Under the pieces are notes generated by a model that worked only from the letters and a program-made list of their open reading frames with translations, was not told where the DNA came from and did not search any database. Below, piece after piece: positions 1 through 7,404 of a DNA stretch of 63,741 nucleotides. Source of the stretch: Bacteroidales bacterium (lineage in GTDB: Bacteria > Bacteroidota > Bacteroidia > Bacteroidales > B18-G4). A program made the translations under genes and the position numbers. Location: contig JAGYMZ010000013.1 in the NCBI GenBank assembly GCA_018400295.1, positions 1 to 63,741 on the forward strand, read 5' to 3'. Each line of letters begins with the position of its first letter. The stretch's first letter is position 1.

Positions 1-961
1 CGGATGAAAAATAAGGAAATACATTCAACCAGATATTCTGCTTATCTGCAATTTGTGTATGGATACCAGGCGCGCACCACTCATGGGTATCGCTGACTTC
101 ATTGAGTTCATTATCAAACAGGGAGACGTAGCAACGGTCAACATTCGCAAGTTTTCCGATTTGTTCAAGGGTATATTCGATGGCTTCATCGATCAGCTCG
201 ATCTTTGTGCTGATGATCTTTTGTGAGATCTGAGCAACCAATTCACCGAACCGGTATTTTGACCGGAACCTGTTTTCCTGAATCCCTTCCGTGAAACCAT
301 CCCTGATTATACCAAGAATATTAATGAGTACGCCTTTTTCATATTTCAAAGGTCTGAAAAGAACATCCAGCCAGACAGAAGCACCGTTCTTGCTATAAAA
401 TTCCATTTCCATTTCGGAGGCCGAAGCGTCATTGCTTTTCGCAACAAAGGCCTTTAGTCCCGATACCGTTTCCCTCAGCCGGCTTGCTGAATGCGCCGAA
501 AGGAATGCATACAGATCCTTTCCGCGAATTTCCTGTGGCGTATATCCCAAAAGCCTTGTAACCAAAGGGCTTACATAAGACACCTTCATATTCGCATCAA
601 AGACCCACACGATATTCCCGGCACCTTCTAAGATCCTGTTTATCATTTCCGGGGATGAAGGATCATCGCATTCCCCGGGGGGGATGCGCTTGCTTCGCAA
701 AAACCGGTATACCACCACGCACATTGCCAGGGAAAGAATAATGTTAAGACCAAGGGAAATAAGCAGGCCAAGCCCTGCAGGGTATGCCGTAAAAACCAAG
801 ACTGCATTCAGCACCTGATGAGCCAGTAATACCAGCAAACCTGCTCCTGCCAATGTGTACAACCGGGCATTATCCGGAGAATACTTTTTTCGGAAAAGCA
901 TGTAAATGGCCAGCAGCTGAGCAGCAAATCCTATGGCAAGCAATCCCAAATGATTAAGCAT
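1..961 (-). CDS. Membrane PAS-domain sensor protein, 3' part outside window
   Basis: The first 320 residues are present and the C-terminus lies beyond base 1. Three hydrophobic segments (about residues 4-22, 36-58 and 62-87) are followed by a PAS domain (about 105-225; 'IVWVFDANMKVSYVSP', 'LGYTPQEI', 'GIIRDGFTEGI'). A GAF-like segment begins near 240 and contains 'VDRCYVSLFD'. Bacteroidota PAS/GAF proteins of this layout are usually hybrid histidine kinases, but no kinase domain is visible here, so the output is unknown. The chosen ATG at 961 is the first usable start. The same frame stays open upstream to a TGA at 1043-1045 and reads rather like protein, so a longer or disrupted N-terminus is possible. 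The gene is divergent from the MFS gene. Confidence 0.75.
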   Translation of the reverse strand, partial: MLNHLGLLAIGFAAQLLAIYMLFRKKYSPDNARLYTLAGAGLLVLLAHQVLNAVLVFTAYPAGLGLLISLGLNIILSLAMCVVVYRFLRSKRIPPGECDDPSSPEMINRILEGAGNIVWVFDANMKVSYVSPLVTRLLGYTPQEIRGKDLYAFLSAHSASRLRETVSGLKAFVAKSNDASASEMEMEFYSKNGASVWLDVLFRPLKYEKGVLINILGIIRDGFTEGIQENRFRSKYRFGELVAQISQKIISTKIELIDEAIEYTLEQIGKLANVDRCYVSLFDNELNEVSDTHEWCAPGIHTQIADKQNIWLNVFPYFSS

Positions 962-1213
962 GAAATGGTCATTATAGTACTCATACGTAAAAAAAGACCG
1001 GTTTGTTTCTGGCAGGGAAGGAATGTACCGGATTCCGGGATATCACCCGCACGATATACAGGACAAGGGTTTCAGGACAAACATCAAATCAATGCACAAT
1101 TCAGAGATCTTCCCTGTCATTATTCAGCCAGAAACACAACCATTCTTACAAAGTTACGTCATTTTGTCAAGAAATCGAATTTAAGGATAAGGGATGTGTC
1201 GGGGTTTTATGTG

Positions 1214-1221
1214 TACTTTTG
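1214..1221 (+). promoter_or_regulatory. Putative -7 promoter element of MFS gene
   Basis: TACTTTTG followed by C matches the Bacteroidota -7 consensus TAnnTTTG. No clear -33 TTG sits at the ideal spacing of about 19 bases, so support is partial. A start about 6 bases downstream would give a leader of about 100 bases. Confidence 0.4.
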
Positions 1222-1253
1222 CAGCGAACCTGCCGGATATTTTGGCGAATGGC

Positions 1254-1304
1254 GATCTGATACGGCATGCCGAAACCGGTGCCTGGAAATAATGCCAGCA
1301 GATC
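1254..1304 (+). promoter_or_regulatory. Possible structured leader RNA upstream of MFS gene
   Basis: GATCTG (1254-1259) can pair with CAGATC (1299-1304). The enclosed sequence contains a self-complementary CGGCATGCCG (1263-1272) and a CTGG/CCAG hairpin (1283-1298) with an AAATAATG loop. This is a small multi-helix fold just before the MFS start. The CTGG...AATGCCAGC part recalls one arm of TPP riboswitches, but the other conserved arm (CUGAGA, ACCC) is missing, so no riboswitch class is assigned. Confidence 0.25.
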
Positions 1305-1326
1305 AGCGATCATTATCAAAACAGTC

Positions 1327-2487
1327 ATGAGTGAATCAAAGAAATTTCAATTCAGACAGGTTGCGACCATCTCTGTAGCGCACTTCATGCATGACGTTTA
1401 TTCTGCTTTTCTGGCACCGATACTACCCCTTTTAATTGAAAAATTCAGCTTGTCCTATTCCCTTGCAGGCCTGTTGTCGGTTTTGCAACGCATCCCTTCC
1501 CTTTTCAACCCCTTTATCGGCATACTTGCCGACCGGATCGCAATGCGTTATCTTGTCATCCTCGCTCCGGCCGTAACGGCCACAACCATGAGTCTTATAG
1601 GCATTGCGCCCACCATAACCATGGTATCTGTCTTGCTGATCACCATGGGCATCAGCTCTGCGTTTTTCCATGTCCCGGCCCCGGTCATGATACGAAAAGT
1701 TTCCGGCCACCGGATTGGCAGCGGTATGGGCTGGTATATGTTCGGTGGTGAAATGGCCCGCACCCTGGGACCAATAATCATCCTGGGTGCGGTTTCATGG
1801 TGGGGACTGGAAGGCACCTACCGGCTGATCCCTTTCGGCTGGGCGGTGAGTGTCCTGCTCTATTTTGAATTCCGGAAAACCAGGGTTTCCAGGGATCTTA
1901 AAGAAAAAGAAAAATGGACGGGCATCCGGGGGACACTCCGGAACCATCTAACCCTGCTCATTGCCATTACCGGTTTTACATTTTTCCGTGCCGTTATGAA
2001 ATCTGCCCTTACCTATTTCCTTCCGACGTATATGAACCTGAAAGGGGAAACCCTTTGGACAGGCGGCATATCCTTATCCATCCTTGAATTGGCAGGAGCT
2101 GCCGGGACCCTTCTTATAGGGAGCTTTTCCGACAAAATGGGACGGAGAACATCCCTGATTCTATTGTCCATCCTTTCCCCTGTTTTTATGCTCTTATTCC
2201 TGTTTTCCGGCCAGATCCTGTCTTTTTTGTTCCTGATACTCATCGGGCTCGTGCTTTTCGGAAGCACACCCATTATACTGGCCTTGATACAGGACCAGGC
2301 CAAAGAACGGCCGGCGTTTATCAACAGCATATACATGACCATTTCATTTTTTGTCACTTCCTTATGCGTGGTTGCGGTCGGAGGGCTCAGTGACTGGCTT
2401 GGAATGGAGCTCACCTTTAAAATAGCGGCATGGATATCCTTTGGTGCGGTTCCCTTTGCCATATATCTCAAAGAAAGAAGAACCTGA
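1327..2487 (+). CDS. MFS transporter, Fsr (fosmidomycin-resistance-like) type
   Basis: This 386-residue protein has twelve predicted membrane helices and is an inner-membrane major facilitator transporter. The N-terminal 'HFMHDVYSAFLAPILPLL' and 'FNPFIGILADR' are typical of the Fsr-like branch, whose members export small drugs or metabolites by proton exchange; the substrate here is unknown. A second-half MFS motif appears as 'GSFSDKMGRR'. The ATG at 1327 was chosen because it puts 'MSESKKFQF' directly before the first helix. An in-frame ATG at 1267 would add 20 residues that fall in the possible leader RNA. The gene ends 36 bases before the next gene on the same strand. Confidence 0.85.
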   Translation: MSESKKFQFRQVATISVAHFMHDVYSAFLAPILPLLIEKFSLSYSLAGLLSVLQRIPSLFNPFIGILADRIAMRYLVILAPAVTATTMSLIGIAPTITMVSVLLITMGISSAFFHVPAPVMIRKVSGHRIGSGMGWYMFGGEMARTLGPIIILGAVSWWGLEGTYRLIPFGWAVSVLLYFEFRKTRVSRDLKEKEKWTGIRGTLRNHLTLLIAITGFTFFRAVMKSALTYFLPTYMNLKGETLWTGGISLSILELAGAAGTLLIGSFSDKMGRRTSLILLSILSPVFMLLFLFSGQILSFLFLILIGLVLFGSTPIILALIQDQAKERPAFINSIYMTISFFVTSLCVVAVGGLSDWLGMELTFKIAAWISFGAVPFAIYLKERRT

Positions 2488-2495
2488 TTCTTTTG

Positions 2496-2503
2496 TATCT
2501 TTG
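2496..2503 (+). promoter_or_regulatory. Putative -7 element before the conserved unknown gene
   Basis: TATCTTTG fits TAnnTTTG and lies 20 bases before the ATG at 2524. No good -33 element is seen. It would allow the unknown gene and rarA to be transcribed separately from the MFS gene. Confidence 0.35.
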
Positions 2504-2523
2504 AGAGATCGTTTTACACAGGC

Positions 2524-3972
2524 ATGGGAAAAGAGATCTTATCCACCAACAGAAAAGCATTGCAAATCAATTTGCAGGACAATATTTACGGTTCATTCGC
2601 CGAGATCGGCGGCGGCCAGGAAGTAGCCCGGCAATTTTTTCTGGCGGGGGGGGCCTCCGGGACGGTAGCCAAAACCGTATCGGCCTATGATAAACTTTTC
2701 AGCGACTGGATGTATAATGAAAACAAGTCCGGCCGTTACGTTTCCGGGAGCCGCCTTGCCAAGATGTTAAACACCGAATTCAGGGAAGTGACAAGCCTGT
2801 TGCAAAATAAAAGGACCAACCCGACCCGTTTTTTTGCATTTGCCAACACCGTAACTACCATCAATTACCAGAAGGATAATTACAGTCATGGTTGGATAGG
2901 CATGCATTTCCAGATTGAACCCGGAACTCCGCCCAACAAAGCCGTGCTTCATGTGAACCTGCTGGAAAACGATCCTATCCTGCAGCAACAAACCCTGGGC
3001 ATATTGGGCGTCAACCTGGTTTGGGCATGCTATCATAAATACACACAACCGAACGAATTTTTGCAGTCATTGCTTGACAATCTTTCTGCGGACCGGGTTG
3101 AGATTACAATGATCCGCATGAACGGTCCGCAGATGGACTATGTGGATAACAGGCTTTTAAGCGTGCAACTGGTTAAGAACGGCATGACCAGCGCCACCAT
3201 GTTCGACCGGAACGGAAATGTGCAACAGCCTGCCGATATGTTGTATAAAAAAAATGTCCTGGCGTTCAGGGGCAGTTTCCGTCCCATCACCTACGTTGGG
3301 TTCGATATGCTGAAGACCAGTTACCGCATGTTTAAAAAAGATGAAGATTATGACCGGAACAATACCCTTGCCCTTTGTGAAATGACCCTGAACAACCTTC
3401 TTGAAATGGGCGATCTGGATGAACGGGATTTTCTGGCCCGCGTGGACCTGCTTACAGGTATGGGACAAAATGTTATGATATCCAATTTCCGGGAATATTA
3501 TAAACTGGTCTCCTATTTTTCCCGGTTCAGGATTAATAACCTGCGCATTGTGATCGGAATACCAACCTTCCTGAACGTTCTGGACAAGAAGTATTATGTA
3601 AACCTCAAAGGTGGTATCTTTGAAGCTTTTGGCAAACTATTTGTTGAGAACATGAAATTATATGTATACCCCACCGTAAGTTCAGTTTCTGTTGAAGATA
3701 AAGATACAATGGGCACGCTGATCACTTCCAAAAACATACCCTTGCCCGGCGACCTGAAGTTTTTATACAAATACCTGATCAGAAATGGAAAAATACTTGA
3801 TCTGAAAGAAATTAAAAAAGAGTGGCTGTACATAAATTCTGCAAATGTCCTGAATATGATCCACCGCAGCCAACCTGGCTGGGAAAAAATGGTGCCGCGG
3901 TATGTTGAAAAAACCATCAAGGCAAAAAACCTGTTCGGGTATCTGACGGATGCAGAAAAAACAGAAAATTAA
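2524..3972 (+). CDS. Conserved protein of unknown function, 482 aa
   Basis: I recognise this as a conserved family (early motif 'GSFAEIGGGQEVARQFF', then 'GGASGTVAKTVSAYD') found in many Gram-negative genomes. Database names such as TonB-dependent receptor or nicotinate-nucleotide adenylyltransferase are attached to it without support. There is no signal peptide, no membrane helix and no nucleotide-binding loop, so it should be cytoplasmic. Later segments such as 'MISNFREYYKLVSYFSRF' and 'VIGIPTFLNVLDKKYY' look like a folded globular protein. The stop codon overlaps the start of rarA by one base (TAATG), which implies translational coupling and hints at a role connected with replication or stress. 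Function is unknown. Confidence 0.85.
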   Translation: MGKEILSTNRKALQINLQDNIYGSFAEIGGGQEVARQFFLAGGASGTVAKTVSAYDKLFSDWMYNENKSGRYVSGSRLAKMLNTEFREVTSLLQNKRTNPTRFFAFANTVTTINYQKDNYSHGWIGMHFQIEPGTPPNKAVLHVNLLENDPILQQQTLGILGVNLVWACYHKYTQPNEFLQSLLDNLSADRVEITMIRMNGPQMDYVDNRLLSVQLVKNGMTSATMFDRNGNVQQPADMLYKKNVLAFRGSFRPITYVGFDMLKTSYRMFKKDEDYDRNNTLALCEMTLNNLLEMGDLDERDFLARVDLLTGMGQNVMISNFREYYKLVSYFSRFRINNLRIVIGIPTFLNVLDKKYYVNLKGGIFEAFGKLFVENMKLYVYPTVSSVSVEDKDTMGTLITSKNIPLPGDLKFLYKYLIRNGKILDLKEIKKEWLYINSANVLNMIHRSQPGWEKMVPRYVEKTIKAKNLFGYLTDAEKTEN

Positions 3973-5255
3973 TGATGAAAGCAACGAAAGCACCCCTGGC
4001 CGAACAATTACGACCGGAAACCCTGGATGATTACCTGGGACAGGATCATATTCTGGGAAGGGGCGCCATTCTTCGCAAGGCCATTGAATCGGATGCCATT
4101 CCATCGATGATCTTATGGGGTCCCCCCGGGGTGGGTAAAACAACCCTGGCCTATATCATTTCCAGGAAACTGAACAGGGAATTTTACACCCTGAGTGCGG
4201 TATCTTCCGGCGTGAAAGATGTCCGGGAGGTCATCAAAAAAGCCCATTACGGATTTTCACAGGCCATATTATTTATTGATGAGATCCATCGTTTCAGCAA
4301 GGCGCAACAGGACTCATTGCTGGGTGCTGTGGAAAAGGGGACGGTTACTTTGATCGGGGCAACCACCGAAAATCCATCCTTTGAAGTGATATCCCCTTTG
4401 TTGTCGCGTTGTCAGGTGTATATTCTGAAAGCCTTTGAAAAAGAGGACCTGTTAAAATTATTGGACAAGGCAACGGCTTTCCTGGAAAATCAAATGCGCA
4501 AACAAATTAAGATAGCGGAAAAGGATGCCCTGCTGAGGATATCCGGAGGTGATGCCCGCAAGCTGCTCAATGCCCTTGAACTTTCCGTCGGTTCATCGGA
4601 TGATGAAAAAGACATTGTTCTGACCAACGACCGGGTACTGGAAGTTATTCAGCAAAATCTGGTACGCTACGATAAATCCGGGGAAATGCATTACGATGTA
4701 ATTTCCGCTTTCATAAAATCCATGAGGGGGTCCGATCCAAATGCAGCTGTCTACTGGCTGGCCCGGATGATAGAAGCCGGGGAAGATCCGGTCTTTATCG
4801 CCCGGCGTATGCTTATCCTTGCCAGTGAGGATATCGGAAATGCCAATCCCAATGCCCTGCTTCTTGCAGAGGCATGTTTCAATGCCGTTAAACAAACCGG
4901 ATATCCCGAATGCAGGATCATTCTTTCACAAACCGCCATATATCTTGCAACTTCGGTTAAGTCAAATTCATCTTACATGGCCATTGAAAATGCCCTGGCA
5001 GAAGTAAAGAAGAGCGGGGATCTGCCGGTTCCGCTTTCCGTGCGTAATGCCCCCACAAAACTCATGAAAGATGCCGGCTATGGTGCGGATTATAAATATG
5101 CCCATAATTATACGGGGAATTTTGCGGAGATGCACTTTCTTCCTCCGGATCTGCAGGGAAAAATATTTTACGAGCCGGGCAATAATAAAAGAGAAACAGA
5201 TATCCGGGCCAGACTTGCCGGGTTGTGGAATAAAACATATCATTATCAGCATTAA
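3972..5255 (+). CDS. rarA: Replication-associated recombination ATPase RarA (MgsA)
   Basis: A 427-residue AAA+ ATPase of the RarA/MgsA/Mgs1 family, which acts at stalled replication forks and on single-stranded DNA ends. Walker A is GPPGVGKT at 50-57, Walker B FIDEIHRF at 101-108, and sensor 1 lies in 'LIGATTENPSF' near 128-138. The arginine-finger segment 'LLSRCQVY' follows near 143-150. The C-terminal half has the tetramerisation region ('DPNAAVYWLARMIEAGEDP', 'LILASEDIGNANP') typical of the family, and the length is normal. Two adjacent ATGs occur; the first overlaps the upstream stop. Confidence 0.96.
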   Translation: MMKATKAPLAEQLRPETLDDYLGQDHILGRGAILRKAIESDAIPSMILWGPPGVGKTTLAYIISRKLNREFYTLSAVSSGVKDVREVIKKAHYGFSQAILFIDEIHRFSKAQQDSLLGAVEKGTVTLIGATTENPSFEVISPLLSRCQVYILKAFEKEDLLKLLDKATAFLENQMRKQIKIAEKDALLRISGGDARKLLNALELSVGSSDDEKDIVLTNDRVLEVIQQNLVRYDKSGEMHYDVISAFIKSMRGSDPNAAVYWLARMIEAGEDPVFIARRMLILASEDIGNANPNALLLAEACFNAVKQTGYPECRIILSQTAIYLATSVKSNSSYMAIENALAEVKKSGDLPVPLSVRNAPTKLMKDAGYGADYKYAHNYTGNFAEMHFLPPDLQGKIFYEPGNNKRETDIRARLAGLWNKTYHYQH

Positions 5256-5288
5256 TATGCAACCGGTTGTTGCAAAAAAAACAAGAAT

Positions 5289-6110
5289 ATGCACAAGGTA
5301 GTTCAGTCCATTCATAACATTAAACATCTCAATGAAAAGCGCTTTTTTCTCATTGCCGGCCCATGCGTCATTGAAAACGAAGAAATACCGTATCATATCG
5401 CCGAAAAGGTCAAAAAGATCACGGATGATCTCAGGATCCCCTTTATTTTCAAAGCCTCCTATCGAAAAGCCAACCGGTCCCGGCTGGATTCCTTTACCGG
5501 TATCGGCAACAATAAGGCCCTCGGCATCCTGAAAAAAATCGGAAAAACCTACAACATACCAACGCTTACGGATATCCATACGGAAAATGAAGCGGCGCTG
5601 GCGGCAGGCTATGTTGACATACTGCAAATTCCGGCTTTTTTATGCCGTCAGACAGATATTCTGGTTGCCGCGGCAAAAGCAGGCAAACCGGTCAACATCA
5701 AAAAAGGTCAATTTATATCCGGAGAAGCAATGAAATTTGCTGTCGATAAGGTCCGGTTATCAGGGAATGAAAAAGTAATGCTCACAGAACGGGGCAGCAT
5801 GTTCGGATATCAAGACCTGGTGGTGGATTACAGGAACATCCCGGCCATGCAGCAATTTGATGTACCGGTGGTTATGGACATAACCCATTCCCTGCAGCAA
5901 CCAAATTTATCAAGGGGTATAAGCGGCGGCAGACCGGAGATGATCGAAACAATAGCCCGCGCAGGCATAGCTGCCGGTGCAGATGGCCTTTTCATCGAAA
6001 CCCACCCGGAACCCGGTAAAGCACTTTCCGATGGGGATAATATGCTGAACCTTTCCCTGTTGGAAAGATTGCTTGAACGATTGGTTAAAATCAGGGAAGC
6101 ATTGATTTAA
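5289..6110 (+). CDS. kdsA: 2-dehydro-3-deoxyphosphooctonate aldolase (Kdo-8-P synthase)
   Basis: This 273-residue cytoplasmic enzyme condenses phosphoenolpyruvate with arabinose-5-phosphate to Kdo-8-phosphate, the first committed step to the Kdo of lipopolysaccharide. Family motifs are 'AGPCVIEN' (23-30), 'FKASYRKANRS' (about 54-64), 'ERGSMFGYQDLVVD' and 'DITHSLQQP'. Cys26 in AGPC, with the later His of ITHS, Glu of IETHPEP and Asp of SDGDN, points to the metal-dependent class rather than the metal-free class of E. coli, which has Asn at that position. The gene follows rarA by 33 bases and converges with the DUF4831 gene, their stop codons overlapping by four bases. Confidence 0.96.
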   Translation: MHKVVQSIHNIKHLNEKRFFLIAGPCVIENEEIPYHIAEKVKKITDDLRIPFIFKASYRKANRSRLDSFTGIGNNKALGILKKIGKTYNIPTLTDIHTENEAALAAGYVDILQIPAFLCRQTDILVAAAKAGKPVNIKKGQFISGEAMKFAVDKVRLSGNEKVMLTERGSMFGYQDLVVDYRNIPAMQQFDVPVVMDITHSLQQPNLSRGISGGRPEMIETIARAGIAAGADGLFIETHPEPGKALSDGDNMLNLSLLERLLERLVKIREALI

Positions 6111-7279
6111 AAACGGATCACAGTGCTTTTTAGCGATCCTTCTTCAGGATAAAAGACGGATGTTTTGAAGATTGAAGGCAGATTGATCACGGTGCCAAAC
6201 TGGGGCATATACACCGACATCGCATCCCTGAATTCATCTGCGTACCTTATGGAGATCATGGTATATTCGGGGACCCGGTAAAAAAAGCCCTGTCCCTCCT
6301 TCTCCTCACCCACGCCGGATGCATCCGGTACGGCATCTTCCAAAGGCTTGCCTTTTCCAAGGGTCAGGAACTTAATATGTACCGGCTCGCCACTGCTTTC
6401 GCCGAGTCCGGTGATCCCCTTTTCTTCGGAAAAACGGAACAACGGGATCGATCTATCGGCATCTCCAGCCTCAGGAATAAATGTGAAAAAATGTACCGTA
6501 GTGCTTGTGATCACTTTTCCCCTGAACAGGTCCAGGTATTCATTTTCCATTTCCTGCAGCTTTTCGTACATAAATTCAATGGTTTCCCTGCTGTACGGTA
6601 CTTCCTGGTATCCGATCAGCAGATTGTGCTGGTTTTCCCTAAGGATATCGATCCATTCAACAGCCTCCGCCGCTTTTTGTTCCGGGCTTTTTGCCTGCAT
6701 GGAAGTCCGGAATGATATATCCTTGATCGTCAATGTATCTATGGATATTTTCCGTATAACTGTATCGATATCTTCATACCGGTTGTTGTCTGCTGCATAC
6801 CGGAAATATTCTGACACACCTTTTCTTTCCTCTTCCTGTCCGGTCATCTTAAGACCGGTTTCTCCACCGGGATCCCGGATCAATTCTGATCCTACCAGTA
6901 CACCGGCCCGCGTTAAAGACAATAGCAGGCTGCCTTCCCCTTTGCTTTGCTTTTCATCGTAGGAGGCAAAATACAACTGCCGGGGATCTGGAAGATCAAA
7001 TACCTTTAGCCCTATGCTTTTGATGCACCAGGTTGTGCTATTGCTTTGGATATGGTCATGAATTCCGAGATATTCCTCAGCATAATTTGCATACGGCCCT
7101 TGCAGCTTCATGATCTTTTCAGCAGTAATTTCCAGCCGGATCCCTTTCCTGGGCAAATAATAAAACAGGCCCTTTTTGTCCCCAGGGGAAAATCCTTCTC
7201 CGGCCTTGCGCACATTCATCTGGCCCAGAGAAAATACTGGTAGCAACATAAGTGCTGTGATCACGGACAATAATCTCAT
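6107..7279 (-). CDS. DUF4831 family exported protein
   Basis: A 390-residue protein with a clear signal peptide (hydrophobic core about 4-18, ending VFSLGQ), so it is exported to the periplasm or envelope. 'YYLPRKGIRLEITAEKI' and 'GPYANYAEEYLGI' are hallmarks of DUF4831, a Bacteroidota family with no known function. The mature part is rich in beta-type segments and has no transmembrane helix. It has no close same-strand partner, lying 125 bases downstream of glnN. The assignment to the family is confident; no biochemical role can be inferred from context. Confidence 0.85.
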   Translation of the reverse strand: MRLLSVITALMLLPVFSLGQMNVRKAGEGFSPGDKKGLFYYLPRKGIRLEITAEKIMKLQGPYANYAEEYLGIHDHIQSNSTTWCIKSIGLKVFDLPDPRQLYFASYDEKQSKGEGSLLLSLTRAGVLVGSELIRDPGGETGLKMTGQEEERKGVSEYFRYAADNNRYEDIDTVIRKISIDTLTIKDISFRTSMQAKSPEQKAAEAVEWIDILRENQHNLLIGYQEVPYSRETIEFMYEKLQEMENEYLDLFRGKVITSTTVHFFTFIPEAGDADRSIPLFRFSEEKGITGLGESSGEPVHIKFLTLGKGKPLEDAVPDASGVGEEKEGQGFFYRVPEYTMISIRYADEFRDAMSVYMPQFGTVINLPSIFKTSVFYPEEGSLKSTVIRF

Positions 7280-7404
7280 AATGCAAGGTTTCTAAGCAAA
7301 AAACAATACGGAACGCCAATCCGTTTTACTTATAAATTGCCGGCAGGGTTACCGAAAAGCAGGAAATTCCGGGTTTACAACCAGCCGCACCACGTTTTTG
7401 AATG

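Larger units (their letters stand above)
962..1326. other. Divergent intergenic region with structured MFS leader
   Basis: I see no convincing gene in this 365-base gap. It holds the upstream region of the PAS sensor, a -7 promoter element at 1214-1221 reading rightward, and about 100 bases of potentially folded leader before the MFS start at 1327. Short open frames crossing it have no recognisable protein features. Confidence 0.5.

Noticed and set aside
1254..1304. TPP riboswitch
   Set aside because: CUGAGA and ACCC elements are missing and the loop has extra bases; only a general structured leader is claimed.
1003..1330. Two overlapping short rightward frames between the PAS and MFS genes
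   Set aside because: Odd composition, no protein features, and they overlap the promoter and leader region.
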